Source of the DNA: Sinotaia quadrata
Taxonomy: Eukaryota > Mollusca > Gastropoda > Architaenioglossa > Viviparidae
Assembly (NCBI GenBank): GCA_028829895.1
Contig: CM054178.1
Coordinates: 67,260,835-67,324,834, forward strand
Reading direction: 5' to 3'
Length of the DNA stretch: 64,000 nt
In this document: piece after piece, positions 48,964-61,100 of the stretch
Layout of the letters: each line of letters begins with the position of its first letter
Numbering within the stretch: position 1 is the first letter of the stretch
Position numbers and translations under genes: made by a program
Notes under the pieces: model-generated
What the model was told of the DNA's origin: nothing
The model's input: only the letters and a program-made list of their open reading frames with translations
The model's database searches: none

Positions 48964-50700
48964 GTAAGCCCTGGAGTTAAACTGTATTAGTATGTGTCCT
49001 TTTTTTCTTTTCTTTTTTTTTATTCATAACATTTTTAATTTACTTTTTATAAACTTTTTATTATTTACAGGTTACTTTATTTAATATTTATTTTTGAAAA
49101 TGTATTTATGGTTGTCTGTGTATAAGAGTATGGTAAATAATACCTTTGAAGTAGCTTGACAGTTACAAATAAATTTTTAGCAGGGTGGTTCAAATTGCAT
49201 TGCTAGACATTTGAGGTGAAGTGATATATAACAGTAAAATACTGGTTTTTAAACAAAACATACTAGTAAAATACTGGCTTTCAAACAATACATAACAAAA
49301 AGAAATGGCTTTCAAACAATACATAACAAAATACTGGCTTTCAAACAATACATAACTGTAAAACACTGGCTTTCAAACAAACCCCCCTGGCTTTCAAATA
49401 CTGCATAGCAATAAAATACTGGCTTTCAAACAAAACATAACGACAAAATATTGGTTTTAAAACAAAGTTTTTTTTCTTCTTAGGATACCACAATTAACAA
49501 CGTAAAGTGATAATATTCTCCAAACAATCATTTGCTGAAAATATTTGATAATTTTCCATTTTCTAAGTTTAAAAATATTCCTAGAATATTTTGGAACCAA
49601 ATGGAACTTTCTAGGAATTTCTCTACCTCATAAGGCATCATTTTATTTAGATGACAGTAAATCTCCCTTGGGACTTATATACTGCAGAGCGTATTAATTA
49701 TTCTGTGATTTTACAATAAATTCTCATTAGAACCTCTCTTCTTCAGAAGATATAATTATGTTTTTTTTGTTGTTGTTGACATTATACCCTCCTTCGAACA
49801 TCTCTGCTGCAGACGGTATTATTCTGTTGATATACAGTAAACCCTCCTGTAGGTTTTTTACTGCAGAAAGTATTATTTGAGATTGATAAACCCTCATTAA
49901 GACCTCTCTTCTTTAGAAACTATTTTTATGTTAATTATTGGGTCATAAGTTTGCTTGTTTAATTTCATTTATCAGTGATAATTATTAAAATTAATGTGGA
50001 AATGCTTTCAGCTTCTTATAAATGTGGAACTGTATTTAAATTCTCTGAGATGTGTTCTAAAAAAGATGTTTAAATGTTAAAATATAACTTTTATGTATTT
50101 TTATTAATGAGTCGCATAAATTAACATCTCTAAGTATTTTAAAATTAGGGGCACAGTTTAGTGGTATTGATCTAGGGACAAGGTGGTGTTAGAAAGAGGA
50201 CGGATCAGTCCAAAAAGCTTCATTGACCATGAATGGGGTGGGGATTTGACTTCCATAACTTTTACTTGTGGTGCCAGCATTTAGTCAACTCAGTGACCTT
50301 GTTTCCAATTTATGTTAATGATAGTGATTACAAAGCACGGACTGTTATTGGAATTATTGGACCTCCTTTGGAATTAAATTCATCACATTTTGGTATGAAG
50401 TTGCATGTAAACCTCTGGAATAATATACATGTACATCACATCTCCTCTATCAAGTTTGCATATAATTTGGATATTTGACTTGCATTTTAGGGGTAAAGGG
50501 AGATATTTTTGGCAACTGGTTTGCTCTAGTAGTAAGTCTTCTTTTAACTGTCCTTGTAAGAAGTTTATGTTTTCTATCTTTTAAGCACTTTTTGAAGTTG
50601 AAAATCTTTATGCTTTCTCACAATGAACACAACCATAATTGATGAACACGATCATGATTGTTGATAGTACATGCAATTGATTTGAATAATCTAAATCCAG
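48964..50700. other. Probable intron, with a short tandem repeat
   Basis: A degenerate array at 49225-49470 uses AAATACTGGCTTTCAAACAA and ACATAAC words. Around 50180-50460 are coding-like but frame-shifted stretches, treated as a finding below. Confidence 0.4.
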
Positions 50701-50964
50701 ATTTTGCAAAATTCAAGTGGCACTGACTTCCAGAAGATTGCAGATACATTCCTTGAGATCATTTATGACTGGTTTCCAGAATTGCCCGAGAGTACTTACT
50801 TTCTACCTCCAGTGCATATGAACATTGTGCACTCCACTAAGGTGAAGGAAGTGGAGACAATGCATGTGACAGAAGTTCAGAAGACTCAAGAAAGTGATTG
50901 GCGAGATGATGAAGTCATGCAAAGAACGCTTCACTGCTTGCGAGCTTTGGCGAATAACAGCAAG
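50701..50964 (+). CDS. Nuclease-helicase gene, exon a
   Basis: It is open for 88 codons after a weak acceptor (AAATCCAG). It encodes [19 protein letters not shown] and a stretch ending LRALANNSK, helical with no known motif. The donor is CAAG|GTACTC. The start is uncertain because an alternative acceptor at 50746 would also work. Confidence 0.75.
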
Positions 50965-52194
50965 GTACTCCTAAGAAAAGAGATCTTTCACTCAAAATCT
51001 TTTATTTAGGAAGGAGTCTTTATTAGTGTGTATAGTTTAATGTAAAATTGCTTCATGCAGACTTCCAAGAGCTGGAAGACCAGCTTGAGATAACTCTAAA
51101 GTATTCTGTGTACGCAAAATTCTGATAAGTGTTTTTTCAATATACAGTGACAATTTATGTCCCTCAGCTGTAGATAAATATCTAACTGTCATAGATATAA
51201 TGATATACAATAAATTTTACTTGCACATGAAGGTGGTAAAATTTGATCACACACATCTATCTTCTACATTGGTAGCAGATAATAATTTTATAATCAAACT
51301 GAATCAAAACTCTAAAATGCTAACTTAAACAAATGATATAAGGTGAAATTATCATGTATTATTATTAGAAATAAGAGTGTTTTATTTTTTTAGTTTAAAC
51401 AAAAAAACATACAGTTTATTGGTGAGTTTGTCAAATCATTGATAATAGTAGTAAGAGGTAATAAATTTCATTTATGAACTTGAAACAGTATGTTGATTGG
51501 AGATGCTTTCATTTAAAAAAAAAAATATTCATGCATGAATGATGTAATAGTGAAGTTATCATTGAGAAAAAAAATGAATGTTTGTAAATTAGTTTACAGC
51601 AAAGTAGGCTAATGATGATAGAGTTTATAGTCAAGAAAATAGAACTGGCTAGAAATTAAAAACTATTGTGCAGATAATATTTATTTTATTAAAGTAGTAA
51701 TTTGCTTTGAATGCTGTTAAATTCTAAACTGGAAAATTGCAATAATAATGAGTGTATACTTTTTTCGATAATTGTTGTTTTGTTGTAGAATGAAAACAAC
51801 CGGATAATGTCATATTACAGGTTATAGTTGACATGACAAAGTTAATGATATTAAAATTTAATTTTATAAAATATATACTGTAATATTTTAAATGCAGGAG
51901 AACAACCACCCAAACCCGAAATATAGTTTAATGCACACTTTCCATTGGCCATCAAAATTTTAAAAAATTATGTGCTTTAGGAATGATACAATTGAATTAT
52001 TATTATTGTTGTTAAAACCTGTTATTGGAAAATATTAGTATTAGAACATTTGAAAATAACATTTTGTAAGCCTTTATTAATTAATAGTCACATAAACCTA
52101 TAGTTGGTGATTGACAATGTCAGCATAAACAAGAGAGCAAACAGTCGATATGTTCAGCATAACATGGGAAGTGTCTCCATTTCTTACCTCTTAT

Positions 52195-52239
<45 letters not shown>

Positions 52240-52274
52240 GCACGCACGCACGCACGCACCCACGCACGCACGCA

Positions 52275-52318
<44 letters not shown>

Positions 52319-55300
52319 ACACACTCCTAGTTAAGTCACTCTGACCCAGTCTTAGTTTAAGTCATTTTGATCCAGTCATAGTTAAGTCAATCTTGCCCAG
52401 ATATAGTTAAGTCACTTTGACTCAGTCATAATTGAGCCACTCTGGCACAGTCCTAATTAAGTCACTCTACAACATAAAACATCAACTGTGCAGTCTTGAA
52501 AATGACATACTGACTTGGAATCCATCTAGTGTTTGAAAGGATCAGAATTATAAATTAAATACCTTTGGGAGGTTGCAAGGGACTGTGCATAATTATCTGG
52601 TAAGCAATCAGGAATAACTTCTTTTACATAGATATAATTCCTTTTTGCAGTTTCATTGATTTACTTGTTGCCAGTGTTGTATTCAAATTCTGGGAGGGGG
52701 TGAGTGGGTGGTAATGCCTGTCTGACATTTTGTTGTTTTGAATGTCTTGTGGTACACTTAAGCTGTTTACTTGTCAGATTAGCATGTGACCAACCAGTAA
52801 CAGATTATCTCATGTTTGGTTAATCAAGCTCCATTTTTGATCCCAGTATAAATAATGCTTTTACTGGGTGTTTTTTGTGTTAAAAAAAAAATTATATATA
52901 TATATATACACACATATTACTATTTTTACAATTTTTCTTTTTTCTGTTAACAGGAGGCAATGGTTGTTCTACAGAAAATGCAACATGACAGCTATGTAAA
53001 CAAGAAGTGTTATGCTGCACATGCTAAAGCTGCCAGGATCCCATTACCAAAGGACTTGTCACCAGATCTGAAACGTGGAGACTTTGATATCCTCATTATA
53101 CACAGAATGTATGGGCTGATTGTAGCAGAGATAAAGTCCGTTGGATGGAGACCAGGTCAGGGATTTCAATATCATAATCTGTCTTTGCTTGCACTTTACT
53201 TTAGCACTTCATTGTCATGGTATTGTTGATCTTTAGATGATTAAACTGCCATTCACAGAAGTGGTTGGACTTTTGAATTTTGTTATAAATGATTTAGCTG
53301 TTTTATGGGGTACTGTTCTTGTGGTTCAGCAGTCAACCTAATCATAATTTTACCTGTTCCTGTTTTATTCACCTGTTTATTTTGCATACCCAAAGATAGT
53401 TTTGAAGGATTTTGTAAACAAATTGTATATTGATCATGATTGATTAACGAAATTTTAAATATCTCAGCAACTATGATAGTCAATTTAGTTGCTTGTATTA
53501 TCTGAATGCTTAATTAACTAAATAACAAATACACGCAAATTCTGCTTACCTTAATATTTTATTTTCACAAAGGAAAACAGCATCCTATAAAATCCTTTAA
53601 CCAGACACTTATCAAAAGAAAAAGAAAACTCCATCCCAATCAAAAATTACAATTAAAAAAATATCCCTTTGTAAGAAAAACAGCTTAAAACTAAGATCTA
53701 AACAAAAGCACTTTGTCTCCAGCATATAGTCATCTTGTAAAGAAATAAATCCATCCAAAATCTAAAAGCAACACTGTTATCAAAGAAACAGATCATATAT
53801 TAACATTTAAAAAATATAAAAACAAATCTCTAAAACAAAGTCAACACCATTTTTTTTTTGTTATCATCTAGTTATAATTTTTTTCTTAAAAAATCACAAT
53901 CTAAATCTTCAACAATAAAATTCCATCAGTTCGAACAGTCTCTTATCTAAATGAAAAGAATCACAATCTAAATCTAAAAAACACCAATATGTGATAAGCC
54001 AGCTGTTCAAAATAAAAGTCATAAACTAAGTCTAAATAAATAAAGTGAAAAGTTACTGTTTGACAACCATTTTGTTGTGTTGCAATAAAATTTTACAAAA
54101 TACCATTATTTTATATCAGTGAACCTCACAATATAATCTCTAGTCAAACAACTTATAAACAATGCATACATTTTTTGACAGGTGAGTACCAGGATGATGA
54201 CACTGTAGTGAAAAGAATTCAGCAAGCACTGAAACAGCTAAACAAGGCTGAGAAAGTGCTCAGTCATCTGGTGTCTGACATTAAACAACAATACATGCCA
54301 TCCATTCGCAAGACCCTCATCCTTCCAAATGTAAGCAGTGAGAGATTTAGAGATTTACTGGAAGTACATCCTGATTTAAGCTCCGTAAGCTACAATCTGT
54401 TTTACACTGATTTTAAATAAGTTAATTTCAATAAGTTGATTGTGTATCAAATATAAATGTTAAATTATAGTTCAGTAGTTGTTTTATATTTTGTTTGTAG
54501 TACATACTTTATTAAGTTCTATTTTATTTTAATTATAATTAGATGCATTTAACAGTTTAAATTTTAATTACCTGTCCTTTATTTTGATTACTTGTTGATT
54601 AGCTATCATTTTGTTTACACAGTATTTTGCCTTCATTTTGATTCATAGCTAATAACATGAGAGTCAAAGTGAAACTAGTTTTAATTCTATTATATTTAGG
54701 GTACTGTGACACAACACCACTCTAGTTATTGGTTAAGATTATTATTATCATCATAACTAATTACAAGTGATGAGAATCTTAATTTATGTTATTAATAATT
54801 CTCCATAAGACACCACTCATCTCTCACTTGGTGGATATGCGGGTGCTGCAAGCATTTTCTCTCTTCCACAACATTAAAGACAAACACAACATTTCTGTGT
54901 AGTATTTCTGTAGGTGAAAAGCTTTTTACCAACTTTTTACCAAATAACATAAATCCGTCTTTAATCTATATTTAGCGAGCCCCCATCCACCCACTATCTC
55001 TCCACCGTATGGTTATCAGTATGTGTAAAAAGTTTAGTAAATTTAACAATAAATTAAATCAACAAAATATACAACATATAAATATAATCAAAAGAGCATT
55101 GACATTTACATCACTTTGATTAACACTAGAAAATCATTCAGTTTATCTTAGCATAGACATCAGTAGTCAAATTAATATATATATAATCAAGTTCATAGAT
55201 ATAGTTTCATCAAAGAAATGAGAGTGGAGTTTTAGAGAGATTATTAAAGTCAGTGTACATAACCTTTTCACAATTTCAGTGATGGCAGCTGTCACTGGCA

Positions 55301-55631
55301 TATGTTCACAATCACATGGTTTGCAACAAGTCACTTTCTTTTTTATTAGGTGACAGTCCAACATACCCCTTCTAGGCACATTACACAACTGTTCCACAAA
55401 TTACAACATAGAGAATCATCCAGAACTTCATATGCGCTATCAAAACACATCACATGGAGAGTTTTAGAATCTTTGTGTGAACTCAACATACCATAAGAAA
55501 AGTTCAAGAAACTTTTATGAATTCTCAAGACCAAACCCAAGCCCAAATTTTTTAAGTATTGGCTCTCAAATGGAATTCACAGGAATTATTTTACAGCAAC
55601 ACATTACTGATAAGTTTGATGACAATGTTGG

Positions 55632-55726
<95 letters not shown>

Positions 55727-58113
55727 ATCGTGATCCGGTAGAGTACAGTAGTCACTGTAGTCTGAAACAGATCAAAAGCATCAAAAATGGCACACTCCTT
55801 TCTCACATACAAACACATCAGCATACACACCCCTTGCACACATACTAAAAGAGTAAGACAAACATCTATGGTGTATGCATGTTGGACACTATTATGAACA
55901 ACCAACTGGTCCTACGTAGTGTTGACAAATCACTAAGGGATGGAATAAAGTTGTGACAGTGGAGACCTGATGTAGATGATAGTGGTATGCTATGACATTT
56001 CCCCACTGTTCACCTTCTTTATCCAACCCCAACCCTCTTTGTGACATCATTTACAAAGTGATTAGAACACACAATGGTTGTTTAACCCATTGGCGGTCAG
56101 TGGTAAATAGGCTTTACCACAAAATCGGGTCACTATTTATGGTTAACACTCTTCATACAAAACAACCAATCAGTTACTTTTTAAATTCCTTAACACATTT
56201 CTATACTACAGAGTATTTTGAATTTTTTAAAATCACTTTATAAATAAGTAATTTTTTTATATTTTAGTACACTGACCCATTCCATTGGCACTAGTGAAAA
56301 CACACTGATGGCAAACAGGTTAAGTCTATTTTTGAAATTTTAGATTGGACTAATTTTGGCCAAAAGGCTTGATTAGGTGAGTTTGCCAAGACAGAACTTT
56401 TTCTGCTGTCACAACCATCTACAAAACACCAAGAACACACATGAAACTGTAAACATTTAATTGAATTGCTGCTGATTGCTATTAGTACTTTTAAGTATTT
56501 AAAAATAAATTAAAAAAAAATAAATCAGAGAACTGTATGTGTGTCTGTTCTATAGCAATTCACAGTTACTTTTGCAGCTTATACCAGAGTAATTATGCAT
56601 GCATTATTGCACCTGGGTTCTTAAAAAGTTTTATTTTTTCCATTCAATTTGATTTTTATTTATGTAAGCAAAAGTTATCAATTATTAATTTTGAAAGCTA
56701 CTTATATGTTTTTGCTTCAAAAATCAAAAGAATCATTACTCAGTTTTACTTTTAATTATCAAGAATAAAATAATAGAGTAATTATGCATGCATTATTGCA
56801 CCTGGGTTCTTGAAAATTTTTATTTTTGTAAGCAAAAGTTATCATTGATTTTGAAATCTACTTATATGTTTTTGCTTCAAAAGAATCATTACTCAGTTTT
56901 ACTTTTAATTATCAAGGATAAAATAATTGAGAATAATCCCAGGACATGATCTTAGATTTACTTGGTTTAAATTTAATATACTCAATTAAAATGTAATGTA
57001 CTCAGTATAAATTTAAAGTACTTGATTTAAACTGAATCAATTCTGTTTTAACGTATGTGGTTTAAGTTTAATGAACTCAGTTAAAATCTTATATATTTAT
57101 CATTTGGTTTAAGTTTACTGTTCATGGCTTAAGTTTAATGTACTCAGTTAAAGTTTAATATGCTCTGTTTAAGTTTAATGTACTTGTTTGTTGTTCTTTT
57201 TTTATAATGTATTCAGTTTAGGTTTAAATGTTAAGTACTCAGTTTAAGTTTAATGCACATTGTTTAAGTTTAATATACCTAATTTAAGTTGATTGTGTTT
57301 TTTCAGCATTAATGTATTCAGCTAAAGTTATTATAATCACTTTAAGTTTAATGTAATAGTTTAAATTGAATGTACTCAGTTTAAATTAATGTATTTGGTT
57401 TCAGTTTAAATAACTCAGTTTAAGTTTATTTTGGGTTTAATTTTAACCATTTGGTTAAGTTTTATATATTCAGTTAAAGTTTAATATACTTGGTTCAAGT
57501 TTAATATTCTTTGGTTTTAGTTTAAATTTAATGCACTTGGATTAAGTTTAGTGTTCTGGGTTTAAGTTTAAATTAATTGATTTCAGTTACATTTAATCAG
57601 TTAAAGATTATTATACTTGGTTTCAGATTAAAGTACTCAGTTAAAGTTATTTGTCTTGTTTTAAGTTTAATATACTCAGTTAAAAATTAATAGAACTGGT
57701 TTAAGTTTAATGTTTTTGTTTGTATTGAAATGTATGTATTTTAAGTTAGGGTACTCAGTTTCAATTCAGTATAAGTGTAGTTACAGATCATGTATGACTA
57801 TAAGAAGGTCTGGTGTAGGTATTTTAAATTTTGCTATCTATTTAGATACATTTATCATACATTAATAGGCTTATATGTTTCATTATTAATATTTGATTTA
57901 GTAATTGTTTTGTTTTGATAAAGATTATTTGGTCGAACATCGCTTCTGATAATGCTTTGCAATTGTATGCCTATAAAGCAATTTATATTTTCTATTTGCA
58001 TTAGTTTCTGTTTTAGTGTATGGCAGTATGTTATTGAAATTACTAATAATTAAATAGTCATACCACTTTGGAAGAAAAGTGTGCATGTGTGTGTGTGTGA
58101 GGTGTGTTTGATG

Positions 58114-58144
<31 letters not shown>

Positions 58145-61100
58145 ACCCATGTGTTTATGTGTGTGTTTGATGTGTGTGCATATATGCATGTATGTATAAG
58201 TTAACTATAAGGGATGTGTATGTGTGTGTGGTGTTTGAGTGTTTGTATTTGTGTGTCTGGTGTTTGAGTGTGTGAGTATGTTTGCTTTATTAGATTTTTT
58301 TATTCCTTTTATTTATTAGAATGTTAAACAGAGAATATTTTTAAGTGTTTCAGAAAGATGTTTTGTTCCTGTTTCTAGGAATTTTGTGACTTATTTAATG
58401 TTCCACACCCATCAGAGGCAATCTCTTTATGTTTATGCTCGGACCAAATGACAACTCTTGATAAACCTGCTAACGTGACAGACAACATCTTGGAAGCTTT
58501 GAAGAACTGGTGGAGCCACCTTGTGGCTTTTACGAGAATTTCAAGTCAATATTCTCTCGAGGTTTATGAACTTTTGGTAGCAAGGTCAGTTTGGAACATT
58601 GGATTTATGTACTTCTTACTCAGCATACCTACTGGGCTATATACACTAGTTCTTACTTAGAATGCTTACTGGGCTATATACATTACTTCTATACTCAGCA
58701 TACCTACTGGGCTGTATACACTACTTTTTTATCAGAATGCTTATTGGGCTGTATACACTACTTTTTAATCAAAATGCTTATTGGACTGTATACACTACTT
58801 CTTTACTCAGCATATTTATTGGGCTATATAATACTTTTTTTACTCATCATACATACTGGGCAGTGTACACTGCTTCTTTACATGCTACTTCTTGAATGTT
58901 CTACTATGTATATTACTTCTTTACATGCATTACTATGCATTACTGAGCTGTGTACACTACTTCTTTACATGCATTACTATGCATTACTGAGCTGTGTACA
59001 CTACTTCTTTACATGCATTACTGAACTTTTCACACTACTTCTTTATATTATTACTGAGCTGTGTACACTACTTCTTTACCTGCATTACTGAGCTGTGTAC
59101 ACTACTTCTATACATGCATTACTGAGCTGTGTACACTACTTCTTTACATGCATTACTGAGCTGTGTATACTACTTCTTTACATGCATTACTGAACTTTTC
59201 ACACTACTTCTTTATATTATTACTGAACTTTGCACATTACTTTTTTTAAACACTCTTTACTGAACTTTCCTTATTATATCTTTCCTTTGCATGCCTTAGG
59301 AGCCTTTCACCACTAACAGTTAGGATGTTTATTTATGGTTGTGAATGGCTGCAAGTAATAATTTGTGTGTGTACATTTCTGGGAGCACTGAAAATATGTC
59401 TTTTTCCTTAATATACTTAGTGTTTTAATTTTTTCCCTGATCAGATTTTGTGGTCCTGCCAGTACAATCAATATATATTGTGCGGAAAAATCTAGACAAA
59501 TTGAGTTTCGAACCCTTGGTGATGCAGTGTCTGAAACTGGAGAGCGTATGACCCAGTTTTCCCTCTTTCCACAACAGTTAGCTTTGTTACAGGTAAGGTA
59601 GTTTCACTTATTTTAAATCTTATGTGAAACAATATCAATAAAAAAATCATTATACAATATAATTTTTTAAAGTGTTTTAAAAATAGTTGTTAGTACATTG
59701 ACAGACATAAGAGATATAAAGAAGAATGAGTTATTAATTGATCACTTGATTGATTAACCAATGAGTAATTTTTAAAAAACAGTTGAATGCTTGTCTTGTT
59801 ACAATTTGACCAACATATGAATGAGAAAATAAAGATTTGATTATTTGACTGATCATTTGGTTTATTGATTAACTGATTAATGATATGATGGTTGGAGATT
59901 CAAATGAAATAGTGTACACATAATTTACATAAATATTAAATAAATAATTCATAGATATTCATTGAAAAAAACAGAATAGATTGTTATTGTTAGTTTGTGG
60001 CTAATAGGTACAATATGAATAATCCAAGCAGCACTAGGCATTAAGTAAATGAAAATCAGAACATTTTACAACTCAAAGCAGCCACTGAATAAGAAGTTTA
60101 AATGACATTTGTTGAGAAGTTATTTTACCACCAATTCTGCAAGAAAGATTTTGGATAAATAAACAATGAATTTTGAGCTGCTTAAAGAAGGTTAGGAATG
60201 CTTGTATCACATGTGATGGAAGGCTGTATTTGTTACAGACAAATATAACGCATTAATTAATAGTAGCTATTAAAATTACACATAATTTTTACTCTTTTGG
60301 TAGAGACGGCTTTTTTAGAGATAATTTGTATCTGCTTCTCTCTTGTTAACAGAGAAATGAACCTTTAATGTATTTGACGGGCCCACCTGGCACAGGTAAG
60401 ACACTTGTCCTCATGCTGATTGCTCTGAAATGGGTACAAAGAGGTCATCAGGTACACATTACCAGCACTGGGTCATTTAGTGATGCTGCTACACAACTCA
60501 TCTACCACCAGGTCAGAATGAAAAATCATTATACACAAAAAAGAAAAAATTCTACAAATATTTAAAAAATTTGCTTAGAAAATTACCTAAGTCTTAAAAA
60601 TGACTTTTCCTAAAATGACCTAATTTTGAAGGACAAGAATTCTATGTCACTCACTCAAATCATTGTACACTAACCAGAATCCAGAATGTTATCTAGCATA
60701 GGGAGACATTTGTTCAGCTGAGAAATGTGAACTGTCTTACTTTTTGTTTTGACATTTTTGTAGGTAGTTTTCTACTGATGATTTAGAGAGTTGAATTATC
60801 ATTCTGTTCTTCAATCAATTGTTTTTTAAGTGTAAGAGAAAATAACTGAACTGATGACTCTCATCTTTGACTTGACAGAACATCATGTGATCCATAATGA
60901 TAGGTTTTAAATGTTCACTGACCAAACCTGAAAATTTACTTGCACCTTTATTAGGTGACAGAAACGCTCCAGCGAACTTATCCAGATCAAGTCAACCAAG
61001 TCCACTTACATCTCAATGGGAACAAAAGAGAAATAGGACCTGTTCTAGAAAAACTGTTTTTAACCTCCCAGGTCTCTGCTTCTGCCTCTTCTGAGAGTGG

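Larger units (their letters stand above)
50965..52953 (+). other. Intron a-b
   Basis: This 1,989-bp intron holds a compound CA/CGCA microsatellite (52195-52325) and a degenerate array (52328-52470). Confidence 0.75.
54385..58378 (+). other. Intron c-d
   Basis: This intron of nearly 4 kb holds repeat family A copy 2, a (CA)n tract, a direct duplication, a TTTAAGTTTAAT-type array and a TG-rich stretch. Confidence 0.75.

Noticed and set aside
50155..50300. Possible tRNA-derived SINE
   Set aside because: The A- and B-box resemblance is too weak, and no poly(A) or duplication bounds it.
55477..55848. Open frames made of Thr-His repeats
   Set aside because: They translate a (CA)n microsatellite in repeat family A.
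58591..59091. 166-codon open frame in intron d-e
   Set aside because: It is the translation of a 34-bp minisatellite, with repeated YTLLLY words.
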